Below the pieces are notes generated by a model. That model did no database searches and was not told the origin of the DNA. It saw only the letters and a list, made by a program, of their open reading frames with translations. A DNA stretch of 64,000 nt, taken from Gemmatimonas phototrophica. GTDB lineage: Bacteria; Gemmatimonadota; Gemmatimonadetes; Gemmatimonadales; Gemmatimonadaceae. The stretch is from positions 248,001 through 312,000 of the forward strand of contig NZ_CP011454.1 in assembly GCF_000695095.2 (NCBI RefSeq), given 5' to 3'. Below are positions 33,735-42,777 of this stretch, piece after piece. How positions within the stretch are numbered: the stretch's first letter is position 1; every line of letters begins with the position of its first letter. Both the position numbers and the translations under genes were made by a program.

Positions 33735-35321
33735 ATGACCTTCCGAGCCCTCGCCGCCGCTGCGGCCCTCGCGCTGCCGACCGCCGTGTCGGCGCAGCAA
33801 AAGCCCACGCTCGTCGTGCAGATCACCGTCGACCAGCTGCGTCCCGACTATCTCGACAAATGGGGGCCGCAGTTTACCGGTGGCCTCAAGCGCTTCCTCA
33901 CGAAGGGCGCCTTCTTTACCCAGGCGTTCCACGATCACGCCACCACGGAAACTGCCCCCGGGCACGCGACCCTCTGGTCGGGGCGCTTTCCGCGCAACAC
34001 CGGCATTGTCATCAATGACCTCGGCGTTGCCGACGCCCAGTCACCGCTGTTGAGCGGGCGCGGTGGTGGTGCCTCCCCCTGGCGCTTCCGTGGGTCGGCG
34101 CTGTTCGATTGGGTTCGCGCCCGCGACCAGTTCTCGCGCGCGCTCTCCGTGTCACGCAAGGATCGCGGCGCCATCCTGCCGCTCGGCAAAGCCAAGCAGC
34201 AGGTGTACTGGTACGGCCTCGACGGTCGCTTCATTACCAGCCGGTACTACGCCGACACGCTCCCCACCTGGGTGCAGCAGTTCAATGCGCGCGACGGGGC
34301 CGCCAAGTGGCTGGGACAAACCTGGTCGCCGCTGCTGCCGGCCTCGGCGTACACCGAACGTGACAGCATCGACTACGAGCACGAAGGGCGCGACATCGCC
34401 TTTCCGCATACGCTCAACAAAGATCGCCGCCTGGGCTTTGATTCACTCGCCTCGTTCCCGTGGATGGACGAGTACACCGTAGACATGGCGCTTGCCGGCG
34501 TGCAGGCCATGGACCTGGGCAAAGGCCCCACCACCGACGTGCTCGCGGTGTCGCTGTCTACCACTGATGCCGTGGGCCACGCGTGGGGACCCGACTCCAA
34601 GGAGCTGCATGATCAGGTGCTGCGTGTGGATCGCGCCCTTGGCCGGCTCATCGATTCGCTGTACAAAATGCGTGACTCTACCCGCATCGTCTTTGCCCTC
34701 GGCTCCGATCACGGGGTGACGCCGTATCCACTCGCCACCTTTGCCGGCACCGACCCCAATCGTGGTCGCGTGGATGTTCGTCCGGTGATGAGCGCGGTGG
34801 GCAGCGCCCTCGTGGCACGTGGGCTCGAGACCGACGCCCTCGAGTATCAGGACAAGATGGTCATGCTCGACCGGCGCCGTTTTGCGGCCAAGGGGATCAA
34901 CGCCGACTCCACCATTGCGGCGCTGCGGACCGCTCTGCTGGCCCTTCCCGGCATGGCCCGCGTGGACCGCGTCACCATGCTGGCGGCCAACGCGGCCAAG
35001 GGCGACAAGATTGCCCGACGCTGGTACAACTCGTTGCCGCCGGACATGGAGGTCGTGCTCACGGTGACGTTCAAGTCGGGCTACTATGTGGCCACCACGC
35101 GCTACGCCACGCACGGCACGCCGTACGATCTCGATGCCCATATCCCTGTGCTCTTCATGGGCCCCGGCATCAAAGCGGGACGTTTCACCACTCCCATTCG
35201 CTCTGTAGATGTCGCCCCCACGTTGGCGTACCTGCTGCACGTGGAGCCCATTGAGCCAATCGATGGGCGTATTCTCACCTCCGTGCTCACGTCGCCGCCG
35301 TCGCCGCGCGCGCGCCGCTGA
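33735..35321 (+). CDS. Secreted PafA-type alkaline phosphatase family protein
   Basis: 528 residues from ATG 33735; signal peptide ends VSAQ. The metal site of the alkaline phosphatase superfamily is visible: QITVDQLRPDYL (Asp33), TTETAPGHATLWSG with the Thr nucleophile (Thr73) typical of PafA rather than the Ser of PhoA, ALGSDHGVTPY (Asp-His) and YATHGTPYDLDAHIPVLF (His) near the C-terminus. Predicted to release phosphate from monoesters in the periplasm or outside the cell. Confidence 0.87.
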   Translation: MTFRALAAAAALALPTAVSAQQKPTLVVQITVDQLRPDYLDKWGPQFTGGLKRFLTKGAFFTQAFHDHATTETAPGHATLWSGRFPRNTGIVINDLGVADAQSPLLSGRGGGASPWRFRGSALFDWVRARDQFSRALSVSRKDRGAILPLGKAKQQVYWYGLDGRFITSRYYADTLPTWVQQFNARDGAAKWLGQTWSPLLPASAYTERDSIDYEHEGRDIAFPHTLNKDRRLGFDSLASFPWMDEYTVDMALAGVQAMDLGKGPTTDVLAVSLSTTDAVGHAWGPDSKELHDQVLRVDRALGRLIDSLYKMRDSTRIVFALGSDHGVTPYPLATFAGTDPNRGRVDVRPVMSAVGSALVARGLETDALEYQDKMVMLDRRRFAAKGINADSTIAALRTALLALPGMARVDRVTMLAANAAKGDKIARRWYNSLPPDMEVVLTVTFKSGYYVATTRYATHGTPYDLDAHIPVLFMGPGIKAGRFTTPIRSVDVAPTLAYLLHVEPIEPIDGRILTSVLTSPPSPRARR

Positions 35322-35347
35322 CCTCCGGGAACGCGTCACCTCACCGC

Positions 35348-35938
35348 ATGACCAGCCTCGACCGCGCCTTCGATGACCTGCGCTTTGGCAGCAGCCGCAC
35401 GCTCAACTTGCGTGCGCTGCAGCCTACGGCATTGCAGGCCACGGCGCTGGCCGAACGCTGGCTGCGCGAGCAGCAGGTGCTGGGCGCCGACGAGGCGCTC
35501 GTGATTACGGGACGTGGCAACAACAGCGTGGACGGCTATTCGCCGGTCCGCGAATCCATCGTGAAGCTGCTGCCGTCGCTCCGCCGCCGGAACGTGATTG
35601 CCGGCTACGCCGAGCATACGCCGGGATCGTTTGTGGTCACGTTCGCGCCGGTGACATCGCTCTTCGAAACGCCAAAGCGGCGTCGCGAAAAGCCCGGCCC
35701 CGTCCCCCGTCCGCCGTCGCTGCAGGGGCTCGACGACGAAACGGTGCGCCAGCTGCGCGACCTCGCCGTCATGTCGCTGGCCGTCCTGGGGCTCAATTCC
35801 CCCACGCGGGTCCAGCTGGAAGACGAAATGCTGCGGCAGTTTACGGTGCTGTCGGCGGCGCTTCCCGATGGAGTGGACCGCGAGGCCTTGCTGCAGCAGG
35901 CCATGCTGCGGGCGGCGGAGGAGTACGAGGCGGGATAA
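35348..35938 (+). CDS. Smr-domain-like protein
   Basis: 196 residues. The first 100 follow the Smr (MutS2 C-terminal) pattern: LNLRALQPTALQATALAERWL in place of LDLHGL..EA, VITGRGNNSVDGYSPVRESIVKLL for the TGKG-loop, and a final strand SFVVTF. The conserved His of the LDLHG nuclease motif is replaced (RAL), so catalysis is doubtful. A C-terminal helical region of about 80 residues is unassigned. It starts 26 bp after the phosphatase gene. Confidence 0.6.
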   Translation: MTSLDRAFDDLRFGSSRTLNLRALQPTALQATALAERWLREQQVLGADEALVITGRGNNSVDGYSPVRESIVKLLPSLRRRNVIAGYAEHTPGSFVVTFAPVTSLFETPKRRREKPGPVPRPPSLQGLDDETVRQLRDLAVMSLAVLGLNSPTRVQLEDEMLRQFTVLSAALPDGVDREALLQQAMLRAAEEYEAG

Positions 35939-35944
35939 ACAACG

Positions 35945-35990
35945 AGGGAGCAGGACGCAGAGGGGGCAGGAGGCAGGGTGCAGAGGGGGG
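35945..35990. repeat. GGGGGCAGGAGGCAGG repeat (inverse of the CCCCCTGC family)
   Basis: GGGAGCAGGACGCAGAGGGGGCAGGAGGCAGGGTGCAGAG-type purine-rich run between the Smr-like and M28 genes, the reverse complement of the pattern at 33625-33679. The phosphatase/Smr pair is thus bracketed by inverted copies. Confidence 0.65.
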
Positions 35991-36038
35991 TGAGGTGGTA
36001 GTTTGGTACAGTTCACCTACCCCTACAGGAGACCGTTT

Positions 36039-38171
36039 GTGATTGGTCGCTTCCGTGCTGTTGCGCGACGCTCGGCGCTTTTGGTGCCGCTGGCCGGTGC
36101 CCCGGCGCTGCTCTCAGCGCAGTCTTCCATTCCCGGCTATTCGCCGTCGGCGGCGTATGCGCAGCGGCAGCTGGAGCAGGCGGCCATTGCCGGCCCGGTG
36201 GCGTCGCGCGCCAAGGCACACTCGGCGGCGCTCTCCAAGGAGCCACACATTGCCGGCACGCCGGCGCAGAAGCGCACCGCCGACTACGTCATGGCGCAAA
36301 TGAAGGCCATGGGGCTCGAGACGGAGCTCCGGACGTATGACGTGTGGCTGCCGCACGCCACCTCGGTGAAGATCACGCGCATGCACCGTGATACCAGCGC
36401 ACTCGACTTGGTGGAGCCGCCCATCGCGAGCGACCCGGCGACGCAGCTGCCGCAGTATCTCACCGTGAATGGCTCCAGCGGCGCCGGCGTGGGCGAAGGC
36501 GACGTGGTGTTTGTGAATTTCGGCCTCATTGAAGACTACGCCACCCTCGATTCTCTGGGCGTGAGCGTGAAGGGCAAGGTGGTGCTCTCGCGGTACGGCC
36601 GCAGCTTTCGTGGCATCAAGGCGCGCGAAGCACAAAAGCGCGGCGCGGTGGCGCTGCTCATCTACACCGATCCGCTCGACGACGGCTTCGTGACGGGCGA
36701 TGTGTATCCCGAAGGCCCCATGCGTCCGCTGCAGGGAGTGCAGCGTGGCAGTGTGTTCAACGGCGCCGGCGATCCGCTCACGCCAGGCTATGCCAGCAAG
36801 GGCAACGCGCCGCGCCTCACCCCTGACCAGACGGAGCTGCCGCGTATTCCGGTGGTGCCCATCAGCGCGGCCAACGCGCAGGCGCTGCTGAGTGAGGTAC
36901 GAGGCACCGATATTCCGCGCAATTGGCAGGGGGGGATGCCCATTCGGTATCACATTGGCGCCGGCCCGGTGCGCGCCCGCGTGGAAGTGACCACCGATGC
37001 GGCCACCGCCGGCACGAAGCAGATCTTCAATACGCTGGGGTATCTGCGCGGCACCGAGTTCCCCGACCAGTACGTGTACATCGGTGGGCATCGCGATTCG
37101 TGGGGCCCCGGCGCCGCGGACAACATCAGCGGTACGGTGAGCATTCTCGAAGCGGCCAATGCCCTGGCCGACATGGCGAAGAAGGGGCAGCGCCCCAAGC
37201 GCACGATTGTCTTTGCCACGTGGGACGCTGAGGAGTGGGGATTGGTGGGAAGCAGCGAATACGTGGAAGACGACTCGCTGCGTCTCAAGAAGGGCGCCGT
37301 GGCGTACCTCAATCAGGATGTGTCGGCGCAGGGGTCGCAGTTTGGTGGTGGCGGTAGCCCCAGCATGCGCGCGGCGCTGCGCGATGTGGTGAAGAGTGTG
37401 CCCGACCCGCGTGGTCGTGGCAGCGTGTATGAGGCGTGGCGGCTCACCACGGGCACGCGCGTGGATTCGCTGGAGCCGGCAATGGGCGACCCGGGCGGCG
37501 GCAGTGACTTTGCCGGCTTTTACAATCACTTTGGCATTCCCACTGCCGACTGGGGATTTGGTGGTCCGGCCGGTACCTACCATTCCGCGTACGACACGCA
37601 CGCCTGGATGGAGAAGTTTGGTGACCCGGGCTTTTTGTATCACGCAGCGTCGGGACGCATTGGCGCGGCGTTCGCCCTGCGCCTGGCTAACGCCGAGGTG
37701 CTGCCGTACGACTACGCGGAGTTTGCCCGCACCATGCGTCGCTACCTGACGCCGGTGGAGCGCGGGCTCACGCAGAAGGGGTGGGCCACCGCCGGGGTGG
37801 GCACGTTGGGCGCGGCCATTACGAAACTGGAGAGCGCGGCGACCGCATTTGGCACGGCACGGGACGCGGCGCTGGAGAAGGGTGTGGCCAAGCCGGCCAA
37901 AGATGCGGCGAATGCGGCGTTGCTGACGGTGGAACGCAGCTTTGCCCGCGATCGTGGTCTCAAGAGCCGTCCGTGGTATCGCACGCTCATCTACGCATCC
38001 GACGTGGACAACGGCTACTCCAGCATGGTGTTCCCCGGCGTGAACGAGGCCATCCGATATGGCACGGAGGCCGAAACCAACGCGGAGATTACCGATCTCG
38101 TACAACGGTTCGAGGCGGCAGCCGCTGCGCTCGACACGGCTCGTGCCGCACTGACCGCGCCCGGCCGCTGA
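36039..38171 (+). CDS. Secreted M28 metallopeptidase, glutamate carboxypeptidase II type
   Basis: 710 residues from a GTG at 36039 (AGGAGA 7 bp upstream); signal peptide ends LLSAQ. Order: M28 N-terminal part, protease-associated (PA) insertion with VVLSRYGRSFRGIKAREAQKRGAVALLIYTDP, zinc peptidase core with YIGGHRDSWGPGAADNISG, FATWDAEEWGLVGSSEY and AYDTHAW, then a transferrin-receptor-like helical dimerisation domain (about 590-705). All co-catalytic zinc ligands appear present. Likely a periplasmic or extracellular peptidase for acidic or glutamyl peptides. Confidence 0.92.
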   Translation: MIGRFRAVARRSALLVPLAGAPALLSAQSSIPGYSPSAAYAQRQLEQAAIAGPVASRAKAHSAALSKEPHIAGTPAQKRTADYVMAQMKAMGLETELRTYDVWLPHATSVKITRMHRDTSALDLVEPPIASDPATQLPQYLTVNGSSGAGVGEGDVVFVNFGLIEDYATLDSLGVSVKGKVVLSRYGRSFRGIKAREAQKRGAVALLIYTDPLDDGFVTGDVYPEGPMRPLQGVQRGSVFNGAGDPLTPGYASKGNAPRLTPDQTELPRIPVVPISAANAQALLSEVRGTDIPRNWQGGMPIRYHIGAGPVRARVEVTTDAATAGTKQIFNTLGYLRGTEFPDQYVYIGGHRDSWGPGAADNISGTVSILEAANALADMAKKGQRPKRTIVFATWDAEEWGLVGSSEYVEDDSLRLKKGAVAYLNQDVSAQGSQFGGGGSPSMRAALRDVVKSVPDPRGRGSVYEAWRLTTGTRVDSLEPAMGDPGGGSDFAGFYNHFGIPTADWGFGGPAGTYHSAYDTHAWMEKFGDPGFLYHAASGRIGAAFALRLANAEVLPYDYAEFARTMRRYLTPVERGLTQKGWATAGVGTLGAAITKLESAATAFGTARDAALEKGVAKPAKDAANAALLTVERSFARDRGLKSRPWYRTLIYASDVDNGYSSMVFPGVNEAIRYGTEAETNAEITDLVQRFEAAAAALDTARAALTAPGR

Positions 38172-38226
38172 ACTGTACCGGGTATTCCACGTTGCGTTGC
38201 GTATCGCTCTCGGAGTAAGGACCATC

Positions 38227-38550
38227 ATGCCACTCGACCACCGCTCCGCCGCCGATGTTGCGGCGCTGCTCGCTACTGCCACGCCGCCGGTTGTCATTGA
38301 TGTGCGGGAGCAGTGGGAGTACGACATTGCCCATCTCGAAGGCAGTGTGCTCATTCCGCTCTCCACGCTCCCCACGCGGGTGGACGCACTCGACCCTACG
38401 CGTACGTACGCCTTGCTCTGTCATCACGGCATGCGCAGTGAGATGGCAGGAAACTGGATGGCGCAGCACGGCTTTGCGCAGCTCATCAACATTGACGGTG
38501 GGATCGACGCCTGGAGTGTCGAGGTCGATCCGTCATTGGCGCGGTACTGA
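38227..38550 (+). CDS. Single-domain rhodanese
   Basis: 107 residues. VVIDVREQWEYDIAHLEGSVLIPLSTL is the N-terminal CH2 motif and LLCHHGMRSEMA the active-site loop with Cys65. A GlpE-like single-domain sulfurtransferase, cytoplasmic. GGAG lies about 12 bp before the ATG. Confidence 0.9.
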   Translation: MPLDHRSAADVAALLATATPPVVIDVREQWEYDIAHLEGSVLIPLSTLPTRVDALDPTRTYALLCHHGMRSEMAGNWMAQHGFAQLINIDGGIDAWSVEVDPSLARY

Positions 38551-38566
38551 GCCGGGCACGAAGCCA

Positions 38567-39460
38567 ATGAACACCGGGTGGCTGTTGACTGGCGCCGTTG
38601 GCGCGGCGGTGGCCCTCGGTGGGTGGGTCTGGCTGTGGCGTTGGCGGGTGGCGCAGCGTTTTGAGTCCAGCGATGCGGCACGTCGGCCGCGCGGCGCTAA
38701 TGGGGTGGTGATTGGCGCCGAGGAGTTTTTCCTGCGCGGAACCAGCGACCGGGCGGTGTTGCTGCTGCACGGCTTCAATGACACGCCGCAGTCCATGGCG
38801 TACCTCGGCGCGCGGCTGAACGCCGTGGGGTACACGGTGCACGGACTGCGGCTCCCGGGGCACGGCTGTTCGTTGCCGGAGCTGGCCCGAGAGGCGCGGG
38901 CGGGTGCCTGGCGCGAGGCGGTGCAGTCGGCGTTCACGGCGCTCCACCTCGAGCACCGCCGGGTGTACGTGTGCGGCCAGAGCATGGGTGGTGCGCTGGC
39001 GGTGTTGCTGGCGGCGAGCCACTCCGAGATGCCGGCGGTGGCACTGCTGGCGCCATTCATTGGGCTGGAGCCGCGGTTGGGGTGGCAGTTCCGGCTGGCC
39101 CGTCTGAGTCCGGCGCCGTACCACAAAAGCCTTGGCGGGGAGCGGTCGCTGCACGATCCGGTTGCCCGCCGCGCGGCGCTGGGGCCGGGGATCGTCACCG
39201 CACAGGCGTTGCTGGCGCTGCGGACCATCGCGCTCGACGCACAGTCGGTGCTGGGGCAGGTGCGGGTGCCCACCTTATACGTGCAGAGCACCCTCGATAA
39301 CCGGGTCAGTGCCGCCGCTGGTGAGAAGCATTACAACGCCATACAAGCGACAGATAAAGAACAGTTATGGCTTTCCGGGTCTGGCCACATCATTTCGGCT
39401 GACCTGGAGCGGGACCTGGTGGCCGACCGGGTGATTGCGTGGTTTGAGAGGCATCTGTGA
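38567..39460 (+). CDS. Membrane-anchored alpha/beta hydrolase (carboxylesterase/monoacylglycerol lipase-like)
   Basis: 297 residues starting with one transmembrane helix (about 5-24, LLTGAVGAAVALGGWVWLW). The hydrolase core has the oxyanion VLLLHGFNDTPQSM, the nucleophile elbow VCGQSMGGAL (Ser), the acid in QSTLDNRV (Asp) and the histidine in SGHIIS. Resembles the EstD/YvaK serine-esterase group, whose members favour short acyl esters. Starts 16 bp after the rhodanese gene. Confidence 0.83.
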   Translation: MNTGWLLTGAVGAAVALGGWVWLWRWRVAQRFESSDAARRPRGANGVVIGAEEFFLRGTSDRAVLLLHGFNDTPQSMAYLGARLNAVGYTVHGLRLPGHGCSLPELAREARAGAWREAVQSAFTALHLEHRRVYVCGQSMGGALAVLLAASHSEMPAVALLAPFIGLEPRLGWQFRLARLSPAPYHKSLGGERSLHDPVARRAALGPGIVTAQALLALRTIALDAQSVLGQVRVPTLYVQSTLDNRVSAAAGEKHYNAIQATDKEQLWLSGSGHIISADLERDLVADRVIAWFERHL

Positions 39461-39491
39461 GCTTGGCCGTTCTTGTGGGGCGGGTTGGGTG

Positions 39492-39573
39492 AACAGCTGG
39501 GCCCCCGCCTGCGGGGGCCCAGCTGTTGAGATAAAGCCCGCCCGACCCACGGAGCCCGGGGCCCAGCTGTTGA
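39492..39573. repeat. 17-bp perfect hairpin plus direct repeat of its arm
   Basis: AACAGCTGGGCCCCCGC (39492-39508) and GCGGGGGCCCAGCTGTT (39511-39527) form a perfect inverted repeat with a 2-nt centre. The arm GGGGCCCAGCTGTTGA then recurs as a direct repeat at 39558-39573, each followed by A-rich sequence and AAGCCCG. No T-run immediately after the stem. Lies between the esterase and pntAA. Confidence 0.85.
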
Positions 39574-39735
39574 TCGAAGCCCGGCGCCAAGCACTACGCC
39601 CGCCGCCGCCCCAAGCGACCCAAAGCATTGGGGAACAAAGCACTCCGGTATCCGGATTCTGCTCTTCCCGGGCGTGTCTGCAGCGCTGATTCAGCGGCTC
39701 GACCCGCCTGTTGTTCCACTTAGCCAGTCGCTCCC

Positions 39736-40878
39736 ATGAAAATCTGCGTAGTCGCCGAAACAGCGCCCAACGAATCCCGCGTGGCGCTCATTCCCGACAG
39801 CGTCTCCAAACTGGTCAAGGCCGGGCACGAGGTGGTGGTGCAGGCCGGGGCCGGAGCACGCGCCCACTTCGACGATGCCAGCTACCTCGCCGCCGGGGCC
39901 TCCATTGCTCCCACCGCACTCGCCGCGCACGCCGGGGCCGAGATTGTCGTGCGGGTGCAGCGGCCAGATGACGCCGAAGTGACGCTTATCTCCGAAGGCG
40001 CGGTGCTGGTGAGCCTCATGGCCCCGGCGTCGGCCCTGGACACCGTGGTTGCGCTGTCGGCTCGCCGAGTGACCGCGCTGGCCCTGGAACTGGTCCCGCG
40101 CATTACCCGCGCGCAGAGCATGGACGTGCTCTCCAGTCAGGCCACCGTGGCCGGGTACAAGGCCGTACTCATTGGCGCGTCCTTGCTGCCGCGCTTTCTC
40201 CCCATGCTCACCACCGCTGCCGGGAGCATTACGCCGGCCAAGGCCTTCGTACTTGGCGCCGGAGTGGCCGGGCTGCAGGCGCTGGCCACCGCGCGCCGGT
40301 TGGGGGCCGTGACCAGTGGCTTCGACGTGCGCCCCGCCGCCGCCGAACAGGTCAAGTCACTCGGCGCCACCTTCGTGCAAAGCGATGTGGTGAGCGCGGC
40401 CAGCGAAGACAAGGGCGGCTACGCCAAGGCACAGAGCGACGACGAGGCGGCGCGGACCCTCGCGACGATCGCGAAGCATATCGCCTCGCAGGACCTCGTG
40501 GTCACTACGGCCCAGATCCCCGGCCGCGCCGCGCCTCGGCTCATTACGGCCGACATGGTGCGCAGCATGAAACCGGGAAGTGTGATTGTGGACCTCGCCG
40601 CCGACACCGGTGGCAACTGCGAACTCACCGTGCCTGGCGAAACGATTGAAGTGAATGGCGTGCAGGTGGTGGGCGCCACCAATCTGCCGGCCACCATGCC
40701 CACGCACGCCAGTCAGATGTTCAGCCGCAACGTGCTCACGCTGCTGCAGCACATCGTGAGCAACGAGGGCACGCTCACCATCGATCTTGCCGACGAAATC
40801 ACCGGGGCCATGGCACTGACGCACGCCGGAACGCCGAAGAGCGATACGCCGAAGAGCGCTACGCCCACGAGGAGCTGA
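39736..40878 (+). CDS. pntAA: Proton-translocating NAD(P) transhydrogenase, subunit alpha part 1
   Basis: 380 residues forming the soluble NAD(H)-binding domain I. SRVALIPDSVSKL at the N-terminus, SSQATVAGYKAVL, and the Rossmann motif VLGAGVAGLQALATARRLGA followed by DVRPAAAEQVKSLGA are diagnostic. It transfers hydride from NADH to NADP+ with the other subunits, driven by the proton gradient. The three-gene split form resembles that of Rhodospirillum. Confidence 0.95.
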   Translation: MKICVVAETAPNESRVALIPDSVSKLVKAGHEVVVQAGAGARAHFDDASYLAAGASIAPTALAAHAGAEIVVRVQRPDDAEVTLISEGAVLVSLMAPASALDTVVALSARRVTALALELVPRITRAQSMDVLSSQATVAGYKAVLIGASLLPRFLPMLTTAAGSITPAKAFVLGAGVAGLQALATARRLGAVTSGFDVRPAAAEQVKSLGATFVQSDVVSAASEDKGGYAKAQSDDEAARTLATIAKHIASQDLVVTTAQIPGRAAPRLITADMVRSMKPGSVIVDLAADTGGNCELTVPGETIEVNGVQVVGATNLPATMPTHASQMFSRNVLTLLQHIVSNEGTLTIDLADEITGAMALTHAGTPKSDTPKSATPTRS

Positions 40879-40881
40879 CCT

Positions 40882-41199
40882 ATGTCGATGACCGGATTCT
40901 TTCAGCTGTATGTGTTCATTCTCGCCGGCTTCGTCGGCTTCCTTGTCATTTCGCGCGTGCCGCATCTGCTGCACACGCCGCTCATGGCGGCGACGAATGC
41001 CATCAGTGGCATTTCGCTGGTGGGGTCCATTGTGCTCGCCGGCGGTCAGTACGGAAAATTGCCTACCATTCTGGGCGCCATTGCCGTGGCGTGCGCCATG
41101 ACCAACGTGGTGGGTGGCTTCATCATTACCGACCGCATGCTCACCATGTTCAAGCGGCGTGACGACAAGCCGTCGTCGCCTGCGGACGGTGCGTCATGA
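40882..41199 (+). CDS. pntAB: NAD(P) transhydrogenase, subunit alpha part 2 (membrane)
   Basis: 105 residues with three to four transmembrane helices (about 7-27, 38-60, 62-85). The motif ISRVPHLLHTPLMAATNAISGI is strongly conserved in domain IIa. Starts 4 bp after pntAA and overlaps pntB by 4 bp. Confidence 0.93.
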   Translation: MSMTGFFQLYVFILAGFVGFLVISRVPHLLHTPLMAATNAISGISLVGSIVLAGGQYGKLPTILGAIAVACAMTNVVGGFIITDRMLTMFKRRDDKPSSPADGAS

Positions 41200-42650
41200 C
41201 CGACGTGCTCGCCATGACGGCAGCGGAAAGCACCGCCGGGAACGTGCAGGAGATCATTTCGCAGGTCACGTATCTCGCGGCCAGTGTGCTGTTCATGCTG
41301 GGGCTGCGCAGTCTCACGAAGCCTGACGAAGCACGTCGCGGGATGCAGCTGGCCGCCCTCGGGATGCTGCTGGCCATCATTGGGACCATGCTGCACCGGG
41401 AAATCCTCACGTACACGTGGATTGTCACGGGGCTCATTGTAGGCACGGTCGTGGGGTATCCACTGGGCAAGTTCGTGCCCATGACGGCCATGCCGCAGCG
41501 TATTGCCTTCTCGCACATGTTCGGTGCGCTCGCGGCGACGCTCGTAGGCATCGGCGAGTTCTACCACATGTATCAGGGTGAGCAGCCGTCCAACCCGTCG
41601 GCGAGTGACGCGCGCTTCAAGATGGCGGCGCTGGGCTTCGAGGTGCTCTTTGGCGCGCTCACGGTGTCGGGCTCGTTCATGGCCTTCGGCAAGCTGCAGG
41701 AGTTCATCACCGGCAAGCCGATCACGTTCAAGGGGCAGAACGTGCTCAACGGGCTGCTCTTTCTGGCCGCAGTGGGCTGCTTTGGGTGGTTGGTGGTGGA
41801 GCCCAACAACGTGCTGGCCTTCTACGCCATGGTGGGCATTTCGTTTGCCATTGGCTTCATGCTCGTGTTGCCCATTGGTGGCGCCGACATGCCGGTGGTG
41901 GTGTCGCTGCTCAATTCGTACGCCGGGTTGGCGGCGAGTGCCACCGGTTTTGCCATTGGCAACAATGTGCTCATCATTGCCGGCGCGCTCGATGGCGCCA
42001 GCGGGTTCATTCTGTCGATCGTGATGTCGAAGGCCATGAACCGCTCGTTCAGCAACGTGCTCTTTGGCGCGTTCGGGTCGGCTGGCAGTGCCGTGAGCGG
42101 CAAGACCAGCGAAGGACTCACGGCCCGCAGCGTGAGCGCCGAAGACGCCGCCGTGCAGCTGGCCTTTGCGCAGAAGGTGGTGATTGTGCCGGGCTACGGG
42201 ATGGCCGTGAGTCAGGCGCAGCATCAGGTGCGCGAGTTGGCCGAGCTCATTGAGAAGAAGGGCGGGGAGGTGCGCTACGCCATTCATCCCGTGGCCGGCC
42301 GCATGCCGGGGCACATGAACGTGTTGCTGGCCGAAGCCAACGTGCCGTACGACCGCATGTACGACATGGACGAGATCAACGACTCGTTCGCCGAGGTGGA
42401 TGTGGCGGTGGTGATTGGGGCGAACGATGTGGTGAACCCCGCCGCCAAAACCGACCCCGCGAGTCCCATTTATGGTATGCCCATTCTGCGCGTGAACGAG
42501 GCGCGGCAGATCATCGTGCTCAAGCGCTCCATGAACGCCGGTTTTGCGGGCATTGAGAACGAGCTGTTCTACGACGACAAGACCAGCATGCTCTTCGGGG
42601 ACGCCAAGGGGTCGCTGACCAAGGTGATTTCGGAGATTAAGCAGCTGTGA
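41196..42650 (+). CDS. pntB: NAD(P) transhydrogenase, subunit beta
   Basis: 484 residues. The first two thirds are about eight to nine membrane helices including GGADMPVVVSLLNSYAGLAASATGF with the proton-path His/Asn region; the last 180 residues are the NADP(H)-binding domain III with VVIVPGYGMAVSQAQH and IHPVAGRMPGHMNVLLAEANV. Completes the NADPH-producing pump. Confidence 0.95.
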   Translation: MTDVLAMTAAESTAGNVQEIISQVTYLAASVLFMLGLRSLTKPDEARRGMQLAALGMLLAIIGTMLHREILTYTWIVTGLIVGTVVGYPLGKFVPMTAMPQRIAFSHMFGALAATLVGIGEFYHMYQGEQPSNPSASDARFKMAALGFEVLFGALTVSGSFMAFGKLQEFITGKPITFKGQNVLNGLLFLAAVGCFGWLVVEPNNVLAFYAMVGISFAIGFMLVLPIGGADMPVVVSLLNSYAGLAASATGFAIGNNVLIIAGALDGASGFILSIVMSKAMNRSFSNVLFGAFGSAGSAVSGKTSEGLTARSVSAEDAAVQLAFAQKVVIVPGYGMAVSQAQHQVRELAELIEKKGGEVRYAIHPVAGRMPGHMNVLLAEANVPYDRMYDMDEINDSFAEVDVAVVIGANDVVNPAAKTDPASPIYGMPILRVNEARQIIVLKRSMNAGFAGIENELFYDDKTSMLFGDAKGSLTKVISEIKQL

Positions 42651-42777
42651 TTGGGGCCTTCGTGCGATCGGTTCACGGTGCCGGCGGATAGCCCCCGTGA
42701 ATGCACGTGGCTAACTTTCCTCGGCTGGCCCCCGAACGGGCGGGTCAGTGCGCGATGTTCAACGTTTTGGAGCGGTC

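Noticed and set aside
33228-33965. Minus-strand frame in the gap after argD, with twice-occurring GLVH motifs recalling S1 domains
   Set aside because: The two motifs are only about 25 residues apart, too close for S1 domains, and the frame runs into the antisense of the phosphatase gene. Better explained by the direct repeat in the DNA.
36114-38375. 753-codon open frame on the minus strand opposite the M28 peptidase
   Set aside because: Its composition is Arg/His/Gly-rich noise mirrored from the GC-rich codon structure of the real gene; no domain is recognisable, while the plus strand has full catalytic motifs.
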